Positions 52,688-61,731 of a DNA stretch of 64,000 nucleotides are shown piece by piece. The stretch's first letter is position 1, and every line of letters starts with the position of its first letter. The notes beneath the pieces were generated by a model. It worked only from the letters and a program-made list of their open reading frames with translations, did no database searches and was not told where the DNA came from. The position numbers and the translations under genes were made by a program. Source of the DNA: Anthracocystis setariae. Taxonomy: Eukaryota > Basidiomycota > Ustilaginomycetes > Ustilaginales > Ustilaginaceae. The stretch lies in assembly GCA_928724745.1 (NCBI GenBank), contig CAKMXJ010000032.1, positions 1,674,001-1,738,000 of the forward strand, in the 5' to 3' direction.

Positions 52688-53060
52688 GAAATACACCTTT
52701 TCTCAATCAAGTTTGGTAGCTCTGTGTCCAAACTCGGTACCAATTTCAATAAAACCACAGCTTTTTGGTGCAACTAAGATTTGAAATTGGTCAGGTCAAG
52801 TTACAAGATCAGTAACTCAGTCACAAATCAGTACTCAAATGGCCTATGACTCAGCAAACTCAGCATCCATCTTGCAGCGCTTGACACCCTGTCTTACTGT
52901 TAAACCTGTGTTGATACCAAAGTTGAACACTGCCAATACCGAACTTGAAATGGTGTGTATCAAAGAGCTGTAGCTTTACCGAACAACAGCGCCAAAGAGC
53001 TGTGATTTTGTTGAAATTGAACGCGTAGCTACCAAACATGGTCGCAAAAAGGTGTAATTC
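52688..53060. repeat. Foldback (imperfect long inverted repeat)
   Basis: A left arm (about 52688-52771) and a right arm (about 52989-53060) are imperfect inverted copies. Matching blocks include ATACACCTTTT with AAAAGGTGTAAT, GTTTGGTAGC with GCTACCAAAC, and CAATTTCAATAAAACCACAG with CTGTGATTTTGTTGAAATTG. The internal ~220 bp share GGTA/CAAA-type words with the arms. This fits a foldback or MITE-like element without coding capacity. Exact ends and a target duplication are not resolved. Confidence 0.7.
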
Positions 53061-53956
53061 TTTTAAAATAAATTGGATGTCGGCCTGTCCAGTTGGCAGG
53101 CGGCATGCATGCTGCATCTGAAACAACTCAATGTCCGCTCCTGTATCTGGGAATTCTTTGCTCGCCCAACGCCCTCGCGGCGCAGCTACAATAAGCAGTA
53201 ACGCCCATACGGTAGTTACAGTATATGCAAATTATTGCTTTTCTTTTTTTCCTTCTTTCCGAAAGTCGGTCCGGCGGCGGAATGCGGTGTACAGAGAGCA
53301 TTGCACACGTCTCGAGTTGTTACAACGCCCACCTGGATGTCGGGCAGTCGATAGATCAATTTCATTGGGCACGCGCTTGACAGCATGAACTAGTGTATGC
53401 GCCTCGTATAAGGTTAACCAAGTGCACGTTTCGCACTGATACCGTATCTAGCCCAACTTTTTTTATACTACAGAATATCACGAGCCAGCCTTCGGCTTGC
53501 CGATTTCATACCGAAGCCTGAACGGACAATGTGAAGCCAAGCGACGGCACGAGGTCGCAACGCACAGGAGAGAATCGTGGCCTAGCTCTCCGCAGTAGTG
53601 CACTGTACTGTACAGTACAGTGCAGTATAGGACAGTATTGTGCGGTCAAGTAGTTTTGACTCGTCTGAGTAGTCGTGTGTCAGGTGCGTTGCCGAGCCAA
53701 TTGAGGGCCCCGGCTCCTTTTGGCGTGTCAAGCGAAAGCAAGGGTCCTTGAGAGAATGGCTCGTGTTGTGTCGCTTGGTCTCCGCATAGCTGTCCGAAGC
53801 GTAAGAAGCGAAGCTTCGGCACGCGGGGCGACACCCCGACACTCGATGGCTTCTGGTCCAGAGGCATGGGCCTGTCAAACCCACCTTGACGTTGGTACCG
53901 TGGTCGGTCAATGCCCATTGGACCCAATCGAACTGAGTCCGCGATTCGATGTACAG

Positions 53957-54611
53957 TACAGTACCTGTCGGAAAGTTTCCGGACGATTTTGAATTTTCAA
54001 CTTTTTCTTTATGGTTATGAATAAATTTGATGGTGTCCAGCATTGTGCAGCAATGTAAAGACCATACCAGCTAGCTAGCTTGATGCTCAGCATGGGGATG
54101 TTCATTGCTCATGAAGCTCAGGTGGTAGTACATAGGTACAATACAGCTTGCTAGCAACAAAAAGGAAGCATGCTTGTTAAGAGATTTGACCAACACTGTC
54201 TGACACTTCATGGCTTGCAGCTCTGAGCTGCTGTTGATCTTGGCAGCTGCTTTGGTGGTCAGCTTGATTCAAGCCTGCCCTCACCAGAGAGACCATCAAG
54301 ACATCGTCAATGCTGTGGACGCAGCTTTGAGGTATCGCCTACTTTTTTCCCTTGATTTCAGCTCAATTGACAATTTGCAGCAAAACTGGTATAGCACAGC
54401 TTGATCAAGCACAGAAGACCACTCAACCATTCAAACAATGTCAGCTCACAGCCACTGACACTGTTCCCAATACACTGTCAGTCCAGCACAAACAAGCAAA
54501 GGTATAAGAACTTGAATGCTGAGAACTGATGATCAAAAGAGTGTGTGTAATTTTATGTTACACAAAATTCAAAAAACGCGACCGTGCGAATACTTTCCGA
54601 CAGGTACTGTA
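53957..54611. mobile_element. Tc1/mariner-like MITE, 651 bp, TA flanked
   Basis: Terminal inverted repeats are visible. The left end reads TA-CAGTACCTGTCGGAAAGT from 53957 and the right end is its reverse complement up to TA at 54610-54611. The identical core is CAGTACCTGTCGGAAAGT, and similarity goes on more loosely (left TTCCGGACGATTTTGAATTTT, right ATTCGCACGGTCGCGTTTTTTGAATTTT on the reverse strand). The TA flanks and the CAGT start with an AAAGT.TTCG.AC core are typical of Tc1/mariner ends. The ~600-bp interior has no transposase; its longest ORF is a 64-codon frame at 54210-54404. It is therefore a non-autonomous element. Confidence 0.75.
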
Positions 54612-54731
54612 CAGTACTGTAGCGCCATGCTCGACTTGCTCCTCCTCTAGGGGTACAGACGATCAGCTACCGCCCTACGACCTGCCCGCAAGACAGAATG
54701 CGCTTACTCTACAACATCACTAGCCGCAAGA

Positions 54732-55503
54732 TTGCCGGAAAGCATTCAAAGCATGCGCCCTGTGATCGATGCCCTGCGCTTTGCCCGCTTCACATCTCCC
54801 TCAACAGCAAGTATGGATGCTAACTCCGATGCCATGACTGTCCTGAACAGACAATGCCTAAAAGGAGGGCAGAGACGGGCGGGTCTTCTGCGGAATCGGG
54901 GTATGGGCCGCACTGAAATTCAACCGCACTGACCTTCTTGCACTACGACACAATGTCCAAGCGATGTTTTCGGAGAATCTAGAGAAGCGCGTTAAGAAAG
55001 TACAAAATAGGAGCCACCGTTCAAGAGTATCAGGATAGCGAAATGGGAAGGATTCTGAATGTCACTGTGGCTAGAACCTCGAATGCCAGTGCTTAAGCGC
55101 CTTATCCGATACGGCACGATCAAGAAATCAATCATGCAGCTGTGTGTACCGAACAATGAGCTTCGACCGCTCGAGCCTCTTCACTTGCCTGAGCTTGACC
55201 TTACTTTGAAGTTTTTTCTAAGCTCATTCAGCAGTTTTGGCATCCGAGGATATCGTGGGAATACAATGCGCACAGGGGCTTGATCGATGGCTCGGTAAAT
55301 ACCTACAGGACAATGACTTCCTCTCCCAACGTGGGGGGGCCATCTTCGTGTCGATCTTATCCGGGCCAAAGAGTGTCATCGAAGCCAGAATCTGTGAGAG
55401 ACTGTTTGTGGCTATGCCCAGGAGGGAAACTTGGGATGCACTCGAGCGAAATGCAGAATGCAGATCCCGATGCCGTCGTGTATCCTTCGCAACAGCCAAG
55501 TGA
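54732..55503 (+). pseudogene. Protein-like ORF fragments, possibly an eroded gene
   Basis: Three short plus-strand frames next to the MITE read like coding DNA but are broken. 54732-54932 begins MPESIQSMRPVIDALRFARF. 55059-55283 begins MSLWLEPRMPVLKRLIRYG. A frame open from about 55222 to 55503 reads ASEDIVGIQCAQGLDRWLGK and continues to FATAK. The second and third overlap in different frames around 55222-55283, so a frameshift or unseen intron is needed to join them. A TTTTTTCTAAGCTCATTCAG stretch (55212-55231) looks like an acceptor, but the spacing is too short for an intron from the nearest frame. No family recognised. Confidence 0.2.
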
Positions 55504-56167
55504 CGCCACCGCACCGGAACAGTGCTACGTATAACACTGTTCCTGCTAGGGCGAAATGTGTTCTCAACGTTGCAAGTCCCTTGACATCCCGACCTTATCC
55601 CATGAAATGCTGCACCCAGTTCATCGAAGGCTGACCATCTGATCGCTTCGTTACATTCAAGGTCAGCCTCGTTCACTTTGTCGAAAGGTCACGTCTCCTT
55701 TGACCGTAAACTCAAGGAATTCGAAGCGTTCTGTCATCCAACACCGCACCAAGACGATGCAGTGTGATCACCTTGTACCCCAAAGCGAAAGGGTCATCAT
55801 CAACAGCAGAATTGCAGCTACATGGTCAAATGTAATCGGACTGGTCAGGGATCTACGAGGGTGAAGCTTCTCGTTCGAATTGGGCTCATCCAAACCTACT
55901 TTCTCAATCGGGTCAAGGCGGGGGTTGAAGGTACCCCATGAGACGCGCCGGTCAGCCGTGAACTCCGGAAGCTTCCCTTCCGTCTCTGTGAAGGAAGAGA
56001 GAAAAGATGGGATAGACGGATATCGCACTTTCGTGATCATCCCGTAAAACCAAGACACAGACACCAGCGTTAGTTCCTGATGATGTTCAGATGAGATTCG
56101 GACAAAGGTCTGTTGAAAGACGAGGGGAATGTAGTATGGAGAACAAGTTGCAGCGATCGAGGCAATT

Positions 56168-56949
56168 TCAGTTCTCGCAGATCTTCTGGTAAGCTTCGGC
56201 AGTGAGCAGAGTCTCAAAGTCAGCGGGGTTGGTGAGCGTAATCTGGCAGAGCCAGCCTGTCGATGGTGTACAGAAGAAACGAAGCCAATGTTCCAAGTTA
56301 GAAGCTCTTGTCTCGAAAGAAGGGCACAAATTGACGTGAACCTACCATCGCTCTCGGGCTGCTTGTTGAGAAGACCGGGTTCGTCCTTGAGCTTTTCGTT
56401 GACAGCCTTAATGGTTCCGGAGACAGGAGCGTAGATGTCGGAAGCGGCCTTGACCTGTGATTTCGACAAGGTGTAGAAGAGAGCAAATGTCTACAGTCAG
56501 TATGGCTGCTGTTTGTACTATGCTGATCAGGATGGAGCTCCACCTACGGATTCGACAGCTCCAATGTCGTCTGTGTTGATCAGATGATAGCATAGATGCG
56601 AAAGACATGATCATGCATTTGTCAGCTAGAAGGTAACAAAAGTCGAAAGCGAACTAACAGCAAGGTACTCACCTCCCTTGGTGACCTGTGCGCCGGTCCC
56701 GGGGAGCTCGATGAAGACAACATCGCCAAGCGACTTCTGAGCGTAGTCAGTGATGCCAACTGTGCCAATGTTGGTGGCGTCATCGAACGAGACCCACTCG
56801 TGCTCCTCGGTGAAGCGCTTCTGGACGCCAGCAGCACGAACGCTGGAAGCGAAGCCGGCACGCAACAGAGGGGCAGCAAAGGGCTTGGGTGTGGCGCGGA
56901 CAGCAGTCCTGCTAAGAAGCGAAACAGTGGGGCGGATAGCAGCAAGCAT
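56168..56949 (-). CDS. GCV3: Glycine cleavage system H protein
   Basis: Predicted 165 residues from four exons: 56949-56673, 56570-56548, 56454-56346 and 56256-56168. All introns are GT-AG (102, 93 and 89 nt), and one exon is only 23 nt. The product has an Arg/Ser-rich mitochondrial presequence (about 1-45), then [39 protein letters not shown], then the lipoyl-bearing [16 protein letters not shown] (Lys102), then [23 protein letters not shown]. That is a complete H protein, the lipoylated shuttle between the P, T and L proteins in mitochondrial glycine breakdown. Every splice keeps the frame and rebuilds conserved blocks, so the model is strong. Its promoter is shared with the divergent ELP3 gene. 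Confidence 0.95.
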
Positions 56950-57625
56950 CTTGTTAGAAGCGTCCGTAAATTGGAGTGAGTTTAAGCCAGGTGGGATGGT
57001 TGCGATCGAGAAGATACGATGGAGCAAGTGGGACGTGCGTGCAAGAAAAAGAAGCGACACGCTGTAGCCGTAATACCCGCTTCTTTCAGGGTACTGTACA
57101 GTACTGTACAGTACAGTACAGCACAGTACAGTATTTGTGTGCTCAAAAACAAAGATCAGTACAGTACAGCAGCGCGGTCTCGGCACTGTGCGAATGTGAA
57201 TCTTGACCAATGAGTTTACGACCCTTGACACTACACTGTCGCTGGCTGTCGCGGGGTCACTTAATACCATAAACGGCTTAGGTGTTGAAAAAAAGAGGTG
57301 TGATTTTTTGCAAAATCTTGTCTCTTTTGGGCAGTCTCTGAAATTTGGCATCGGGAGTCCCGCAGTAGCGGATCAACTTCCGAAATCCGAGCTCGTGGCC
57401 GACTTTTTTTTATTTGAGCATGCAGTCAGGATCAGATACGTGAGTGACTTTGCCGTATAACAGTCCCTACCTTGTCCAAGTGTCGTAGCGGTAGCTTGTC
57501 GTCAATAGCGAAGACCATCGCAGATCGACAGTCCAACGCACCACAACATCGACAGTGACTTCCAGCATTGCCTGGCCAACTGTACGAACCACAGCTAAGG
57601 ACTTTCGTCGAGAGTTGTGCCCAGC
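56950..57625. promoter_or_regulatory. Shared GCV3-ELP3 divergent region with GTAC palindromes
   Basis: About 680 bp between two divergent start codons. A dense GTACTGTACAGTACTGTACAGTAC cluster (57091-57133) and a second short one (57158-57170) lie in the middle, together with a T-tract (about 57403-57411). Promoter status is inferred from orientation. Confidence 0.6.
57091..57133. repeat. GTACTGTACA palindrome cluster
   Basis: Overlapping copies of GTACTGTACAGTAC with one GCAC variant. Highly self-complementary and able to form a cruciform. It shares the pentamer unit with the tandem array at 5393-5463 and with many other intergenic sites. Confidence 0.95.
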
Positions 57626-59329
57626 ATGGGCGCATCTTCCAACTCAGCAGAGCTCCTGCTTCGAGTCTGTGCTGACATTGCAGGACAGCTCGTCGAGGCG
57701 CACGACCGCTCAGCATCCGTCTCGCTCAACCAGATCCGTACCACCACCTGCAAGCGTCACGGCTACAATGGTGTTCCCCGTCTCACTGATATCATCGCTG
57801 CTATTCCAGAAGCGTATCGCAAAGCGCTCGTACCCGCGCTCAAGGCGAAGCCAGTACGTAGTGCATCTGGCATTGCCGTCGTAGCCGTCATGTGCAAGCC
57901 TCATCGATGTCCACACATCGCCCTCACAGGCAACATTTGCGTCTACTGCCCTGGTGGCCCTGACTCCGACTTCGAGTATAGTACACAATCGTATACAGGA
58001 TACGAGCCCACCTCGATGCGTGCCATTCGAGCTCGCTACGATCCATATGAACAGTCCAAGAACCGAGTACAGCAGCTTCGAGAACTCGGACACAGTGTCG
58101 ACAAGGTCGAATACATCATCATGGGTGGTACCTTCATGTCGCTCTCCGAATCCTATCGCAACCAGTTCATCGCACAGCTTCACAACGCGCTTAGTGGCTT
58201 CAATGGCGACGACGTCGACGAAGCGGTCAAGTACTCTGAACGAGCTCTCACAAAGTGCATCGGTATTACCATCGAAACACGCCCAGACTACTGTCTGCGA
58301 CCCCATCTTTCCCAAATGCTTCGATACGGCTGCACACGACTCGAGATCGGTGTGCAGTCGGTCTACGAGGACGTTGCCAGAGACACGAACCGTGGCCACA
58401 CCGTCAAGGCCGTGTGCGAGACATTTCAGCTCGCCAAAGACGCTGGCTACAAGATCGTGGCTCACATGATGCCCGACCTTCCCAATGTAGGTGTTGAACG
58501 CGATATGGAACAGTTTAAAGAGTACTTTGAGAACCCTGCTTTCCGCACTGATGGTCTCAAACTCTATCCCACCCTCGTCATCCGCGGTACTGGACTGTAC
58601 GAGCTCTGGAGGACGGGCAGATACAAGAATTACACTCCGTCCTTCCTCGTTGACTTGGTTGCCCGTATTCTCGCGCTTGTCCCGCCCTGGACTCGAGTCT
58701 ACCGGGTGCAGCGTGACATTCCCATGCCGCTCGTCTCGTCCGGTGTTGAAAACGGCAACTTGCGCGAGTTGGCTTTGGAGCGTATGCGAGACTTCGGTGT
58801 CACCTGTCGCGATGTCCGGTACCGCGAAGTTGGTCTGCACGAGATTCATACAAAAGTTCGACCCGACGAAGTCGAATTCATTCGCCGAGACTACACTGCC
58901 AATGGAGGTTGGGAATCTTTCCTTGCATACGAAGACCCCGAGAAGGACATCTTGATCGCACTGTTGCGATTGCGAAAGTGCTCCGCCGCTGGAACATACC
59001 GTCCCGAGCTGACCAAGGACGGGCAGTGTTCGATCGTCCGAGAACTTCACACGTATGGCAGTGCGGTACCCATTCACTCCAGGGACCCGACCAAGTTTCA
59101 GCATCAAGGGTTCGGCACATTGCTTATGGAGCAAGCTGAACGCATCGCAAGAGACGAGCATGGATCGAGAAAGCTCGCCGTTATTTCGGGTGTCGGCACA
59201 AGAGATTACTACAGGAGACTTGGCTACGAGCTTGAAGGACCCTATATGGTCAAGATGCTCGTTGACGAGGACGAGCAGGATGACGCCGCGGCGGGAATGT
59301 ACGGTGCGGACGACGCTTTCCACTTCTGA
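57626..59329 (+). CDS. ELP3: Elongator complex catalytic subunit Elp3
   Basis: Predicted 567-residue radical-SAM/acetyltransferase subunit of Elongator, which modifies wobble uridines in tRNA (cm5U type). The radical-SAM part shows [14 protein letters not shown] with Cys95, Cys105 and Cys108 (CX9CX2C) as the 4Fe-4S ligands, then [21 protein letters not shown] and the MGGTFMSL block. The C-terminal GNAT domain (about residues 410-560) includes [25 protein letters not shown] and [24 protein letters not shown]. Length and order match eukaryotic Elp3 fully. I chose the ATG at 57626 (MGASSNS); a GTG opens the frame three codons earlier. Single exon. A 537-residue frame on the opposite strand is a shadow. 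Confidence 0.97.
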   Translation: MGASSNSAELLLRVCADIAGQLVEAHDRSASVSLNQIRTTTCKRHGYNGVPRLTDIIAAIPEAYRKALVPALKAKPVRSASGIAVVAVMCKPHRCPHIALTGNICVYCPGGPDSDFEYSTQSYTGYEPTSMRAIRARYDPYEQSKNRVQQLRELGHSVDKVEYIIMGGTFMSLSESYRNQFIAQLHNALSGFNGDDVDEAVKYSERALTKCIGITIETRPDYCLRPHLSQMLRYGCTRLEIGVQSVYEDVARDTNRGHTVKAVCETFQLAKDAGYKIVAHMMPDLPNVGVERDMEQFKEYFENPAFRTDGLKLYPTLVIRGTGLYELWRTGRYKNYTPSFLVDLVARILALVPPWTRVYRVQRDIPMPLVSSGVENGNLRELALERMRDFGVTCRDVRYREVGLHEIHTKVRPDEVEFIRRDYTANGGWESFLAYEDPEKDILIALLRLRKCSAAGTYRPELTKDGQCSIVRELHTYGSAVPIHSRDPTKFQHQGFGTLLMEQAERIARDEHGSRKLAVISGVGTRDYYRRLGYELEGPYMVKMLVDEDEQDDAAAGMYGADDAFHF

Positions 59330-59492
59330 ATACTGCCCACACGACCGCTTCAGACTCCATCATTGTATTTGTACAATCCCTCATTCATCACTGCATCGCA
59401 TGTATTTCACGACAATATCACGCTTATCCGCCTGTTTTGACTGTATGAAGACGCTGATTGCGTCGATTGAATGACGTTGGGAGACTGGCGTT

Positions 59493-61163
59493 TCAGTCGT
59501 CTTCGTCTTGCACAAAAGCTTGTCTTTGCCTTTGACCCTGCCCCAATAACCTGTCGCGCGTTGCCGTGACAAATTCCTGCCCTTCACCTCCCTCATGGTC
59601 ATTCTCGTGGGTCCAGTCAACGATCACAGCCTCCAGCCTACTCAAGCCTCGCCTTGCAGCTTTCTTGACCAGCTTATACACCACATGCAAAGCTCTCACG
59701 ACGCCGATAAGGACCAGCAGAACAATCAGGATCGAGGCGATGTTGGCGCCGTCCCGATTGCCGTTCCTTCCGCCGGTTCTGCCTCCAGATGTCATGCGCG
59801 CGAACGACCTTCCCAGACCGATATTGTGCCAGTTGATCGGACCCAGAAAGGACGCTCCTATAAGGAGATTGACAAACGAAAGGATGCCAACCAAGGAGAA
59901 GCCCACGGAAAATTGAACGAGAAGCTTGTTCAGCCAGCCCTGGCGCTCAGACTGGACGTTGCTGGAGTGACGCGCAGACCTAGCAGCTTCCCTGCTACGT
60001 CGCTTGAGCGTATCCAGATCGTCGGCTTGGGAAGCTGTGCGGGCATCGTACCTTGCCCTCTTATTGCCTGTGAAAGCGAATGTGCCCGAAAGATCTGTGC
60101 TTGGTTGACTGGATCCGGTTCCGTCTTGTTGTGATCGTGAATCTGGCGCAGATTTTGCGGTTCCCTTCTCCCAGAGCCCGCCATCTCCGTACATCCATTC
60201 ATTCTTGATAGTCTTCCAGAATCCTGGCTCTTGCTCGGTCTCCTGCTGGATTCTCTCTAGCTGAACAGCATCTTGCAAGCCGGCAACTTCTCTGACAGCA
60301 TTGACAGCTTCACCAGAAGCAAACGATCGAACGGCTGCTTTAATGAGCTTGATGTACGCTGCTGGCTCGTACATAATCGTTCCATGGCTCCAGATGCCGG
60401 GAGAGGCGTAGTCTGCGTCGAGGTAGGACCACGCATCCGGTTGCAAAGGATCAAAGGCAGGAACAGCTTCCGAGTTTGAGGAGCTCCATGGCCACCAACG
60501 GGACAACCTCGATCTGTTCGAAGCAGGCCTCGGCGACGGAGGCCTGTCGTAGAGATCCATAAAGAATGTAGCTGCGACGCCTACGATCCAGATCAGCAAG
60601 AGAAAGAGAAAGAGGCTGACGATGAAAAGAAGAGTGGGGGATGTGGCAAGTCCGACGAATCTGGATTTGCGGAAACGATACGGAGCGCCACATTGGTCAC
60701 ACGCGACAGCAGAGGAGGATCGAGCTGAGGCAGCCCTCCACTGGTCCAGGCAAGTGGCGTGCACGTACTTCATAGTGCCCTTGCATCTGCAAGGCGAGAG
60801 AAGTCGACCGAGAGACTCGCCGCCAGAAGCATCACTTGACGATGATTCTAGGCAGATACGGCAGATCGCTCGATTGGACTGATCATTGCTGTCATCGATG
60901 GGGCTTTGAGGCGGTGCGGGTGCGTCTGATGCTTCTTCGGGCGTGCCTAGTAAATGGTTGTCGATACTGTCGTTTGAGTCAGCTAGTGAGGACGAATCCG
61001 AGCCAGTCTCGGAATGAGCATCGTCATGATGCTCGCGATTCCTTCCGTCCTCCAACGCGCGAACATTAGGGAAGTGCTGGCGATAATCGTGGTCGAATGG
61101 TAGATCAAAGTGATGTTGTACTTCGTCGTCCGAGCCGGTGCTACTCCACGAAAGTCGAGACAT
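59493..61163 (-). CDS. RING-CH (MARCH-type) membrane E3 ubiquitin ligase
   Basis: Predicted 556 residues. A C4HC3 RING-CH finger lies at about 100-157 (CRICLESS...SPCRCKGTMKYVHATCLDQW...CDQCG). It is followed by a hydrophobic segment (about 168-201, LLFIVSLFLFLLLIWIVGVAATFF) and later ones near 410-437 (SVGFSLVGILSFVNLLIGASFLGPINWH) and 474-498 (IASILIVLLVLIGVVRALHVVY). This layout fits membrane-embedded RING-CH ligases that ubiquitinate membrane proteins in the ER or endosomal system. The N-terminal ~95 residues are acidic and Ser-rich, and the loop between helices is charged. I cannot match it to yeast Doa10/Ssm4, which has more helices. ATG start, single exon. Confidence 0.85.
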   Translation of the reverse strand: MSRLSWSSTGSDDEVQHHFDLPFDHDYRQHFPNVRALEDGRNREHHDDAHSETGSDSSSLADSNDSIDNHLLGTPEEASDAPAPPQSPIDDSNDQSNRAICRICLESSSSDASGGESLGRLLSPCRCKGTMKYVHATCLDQWRAASARSSSAVACDQCGAPYRFRKSRFVGLATSPTLLFIVSLFLFLLLIWIVGVAATFFMDLYDRPPSPRPASNRSRLSRWWPWSSSNSEAVPAFDPLQPDAWSYLDADYASPGIWSHGTIMYEPAAYIKLIKAAVRSFASGEAVNAVREVAGLQDAVQLERIQQETEQEPGFWKTIKNEWMYGDGGLWEKGTAKSAPDSRSQQDGTGSSQPSTDLSGTFAFTGNKRARYDARTASQADDLDTLKRRSREAARSARHSSNVQSERQGWLNKLLVQFSVGFSLVGILSFVNLLIGASFLGPINWHNIGLGRSFARMTSGGRTGGRNGNRDGANIASILIVLLVLIGVVRALHVVYKLVKKAARRGLSRLEAVIVDWTHENDHEGGEGQEFVTATRDRLLGQGQRQRQAFVQDEDD

Positions 61164-61731
61164 GATGTACTGTGTACGTCAGCAGAGGCTGGTTGGCATC
61201 CTGTTTTGAAATCTGTGGCCGCTATCTAAGACCTTTGATCGATGGAAGAGGTGAAAGCGTCCAATGGGCCGACAGAGTTGATGACAGCGTAGTTCTAGGT
61301 TTTGAGGTTTGACGTGGAAGCAAGGCCTAATCCCCGGAAATTGAGCTGCAGGGTCTCGTCGGCCCGCAGCTCCAACAATCGGTCCATCCGCACGTTTCGG
61401 TTGCACCGATTGGCCCATTCATCTTGCGGGCCTGCCGGTCACGCACTGATTTTCAGCGAAAATCGGTCCTCTCGATAGCACTCCACATGGGCCAAATCTC
61501 TATGCAGGGTGATGCTCGTGTCGCTGATTATCAAAAAAGTGCTGCGCGCGCTGCCATTCATAATCCTCCTCAGGTCCATCATCCAACCTCTTGCACCGAC
61601 TCTCATCATATCTACAGAGCGAGGCGACTAGATCCTGTTTGGGATGGCGCAACCCAGCATCGAACCAGCAAGGATCCCTTGACATCATCTTGTTCATCCT
61701 CGACACTTCTTTGACTAGCGCCTGGCCGACC
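61164..61731. promoter_or_regulatory. Divergent promoter region, RING-CH and fasciclin genes
   Basis: About 570 bp between two divergent start codons. A short palindrome CGATTTTCGCTGAAAATCG (about 61447-61465) is visible. No other repeat was recognised; promoter status is inferred from orientation. Confidence 0.45.

Larger units (their letters stand above)
51057..56167. other. 5.1-kb gene-poor, repeat-bearing region
   Basis: The longest stretch without a confident gene. It contains A-rich tracts with a C run (52473-52546), a foldback repeat (52688-53060), GTACTGTACAG palindromes (about 53603-53635), a Tc1/mariner-like MITE (53957-54611) and short protein-like ORF fragments to its right (54732-55503). 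Base composition is AT-richer than the gene-dense parts. No complete transposase or known domain was seen. Confidence 0.55.

Noticed and set aside
54210..54404. 64-codon frame with a signal-peptide-like start inside the MITE
   Set aside because: Too short, inside a repeat element and with no conserved motif; most likely chance.
57710..59323. 537-codon minus-strand frame opposite ELP3
   Set aside because: Shadow of the ELP3 coding sequence caused by codon bias; no domain.
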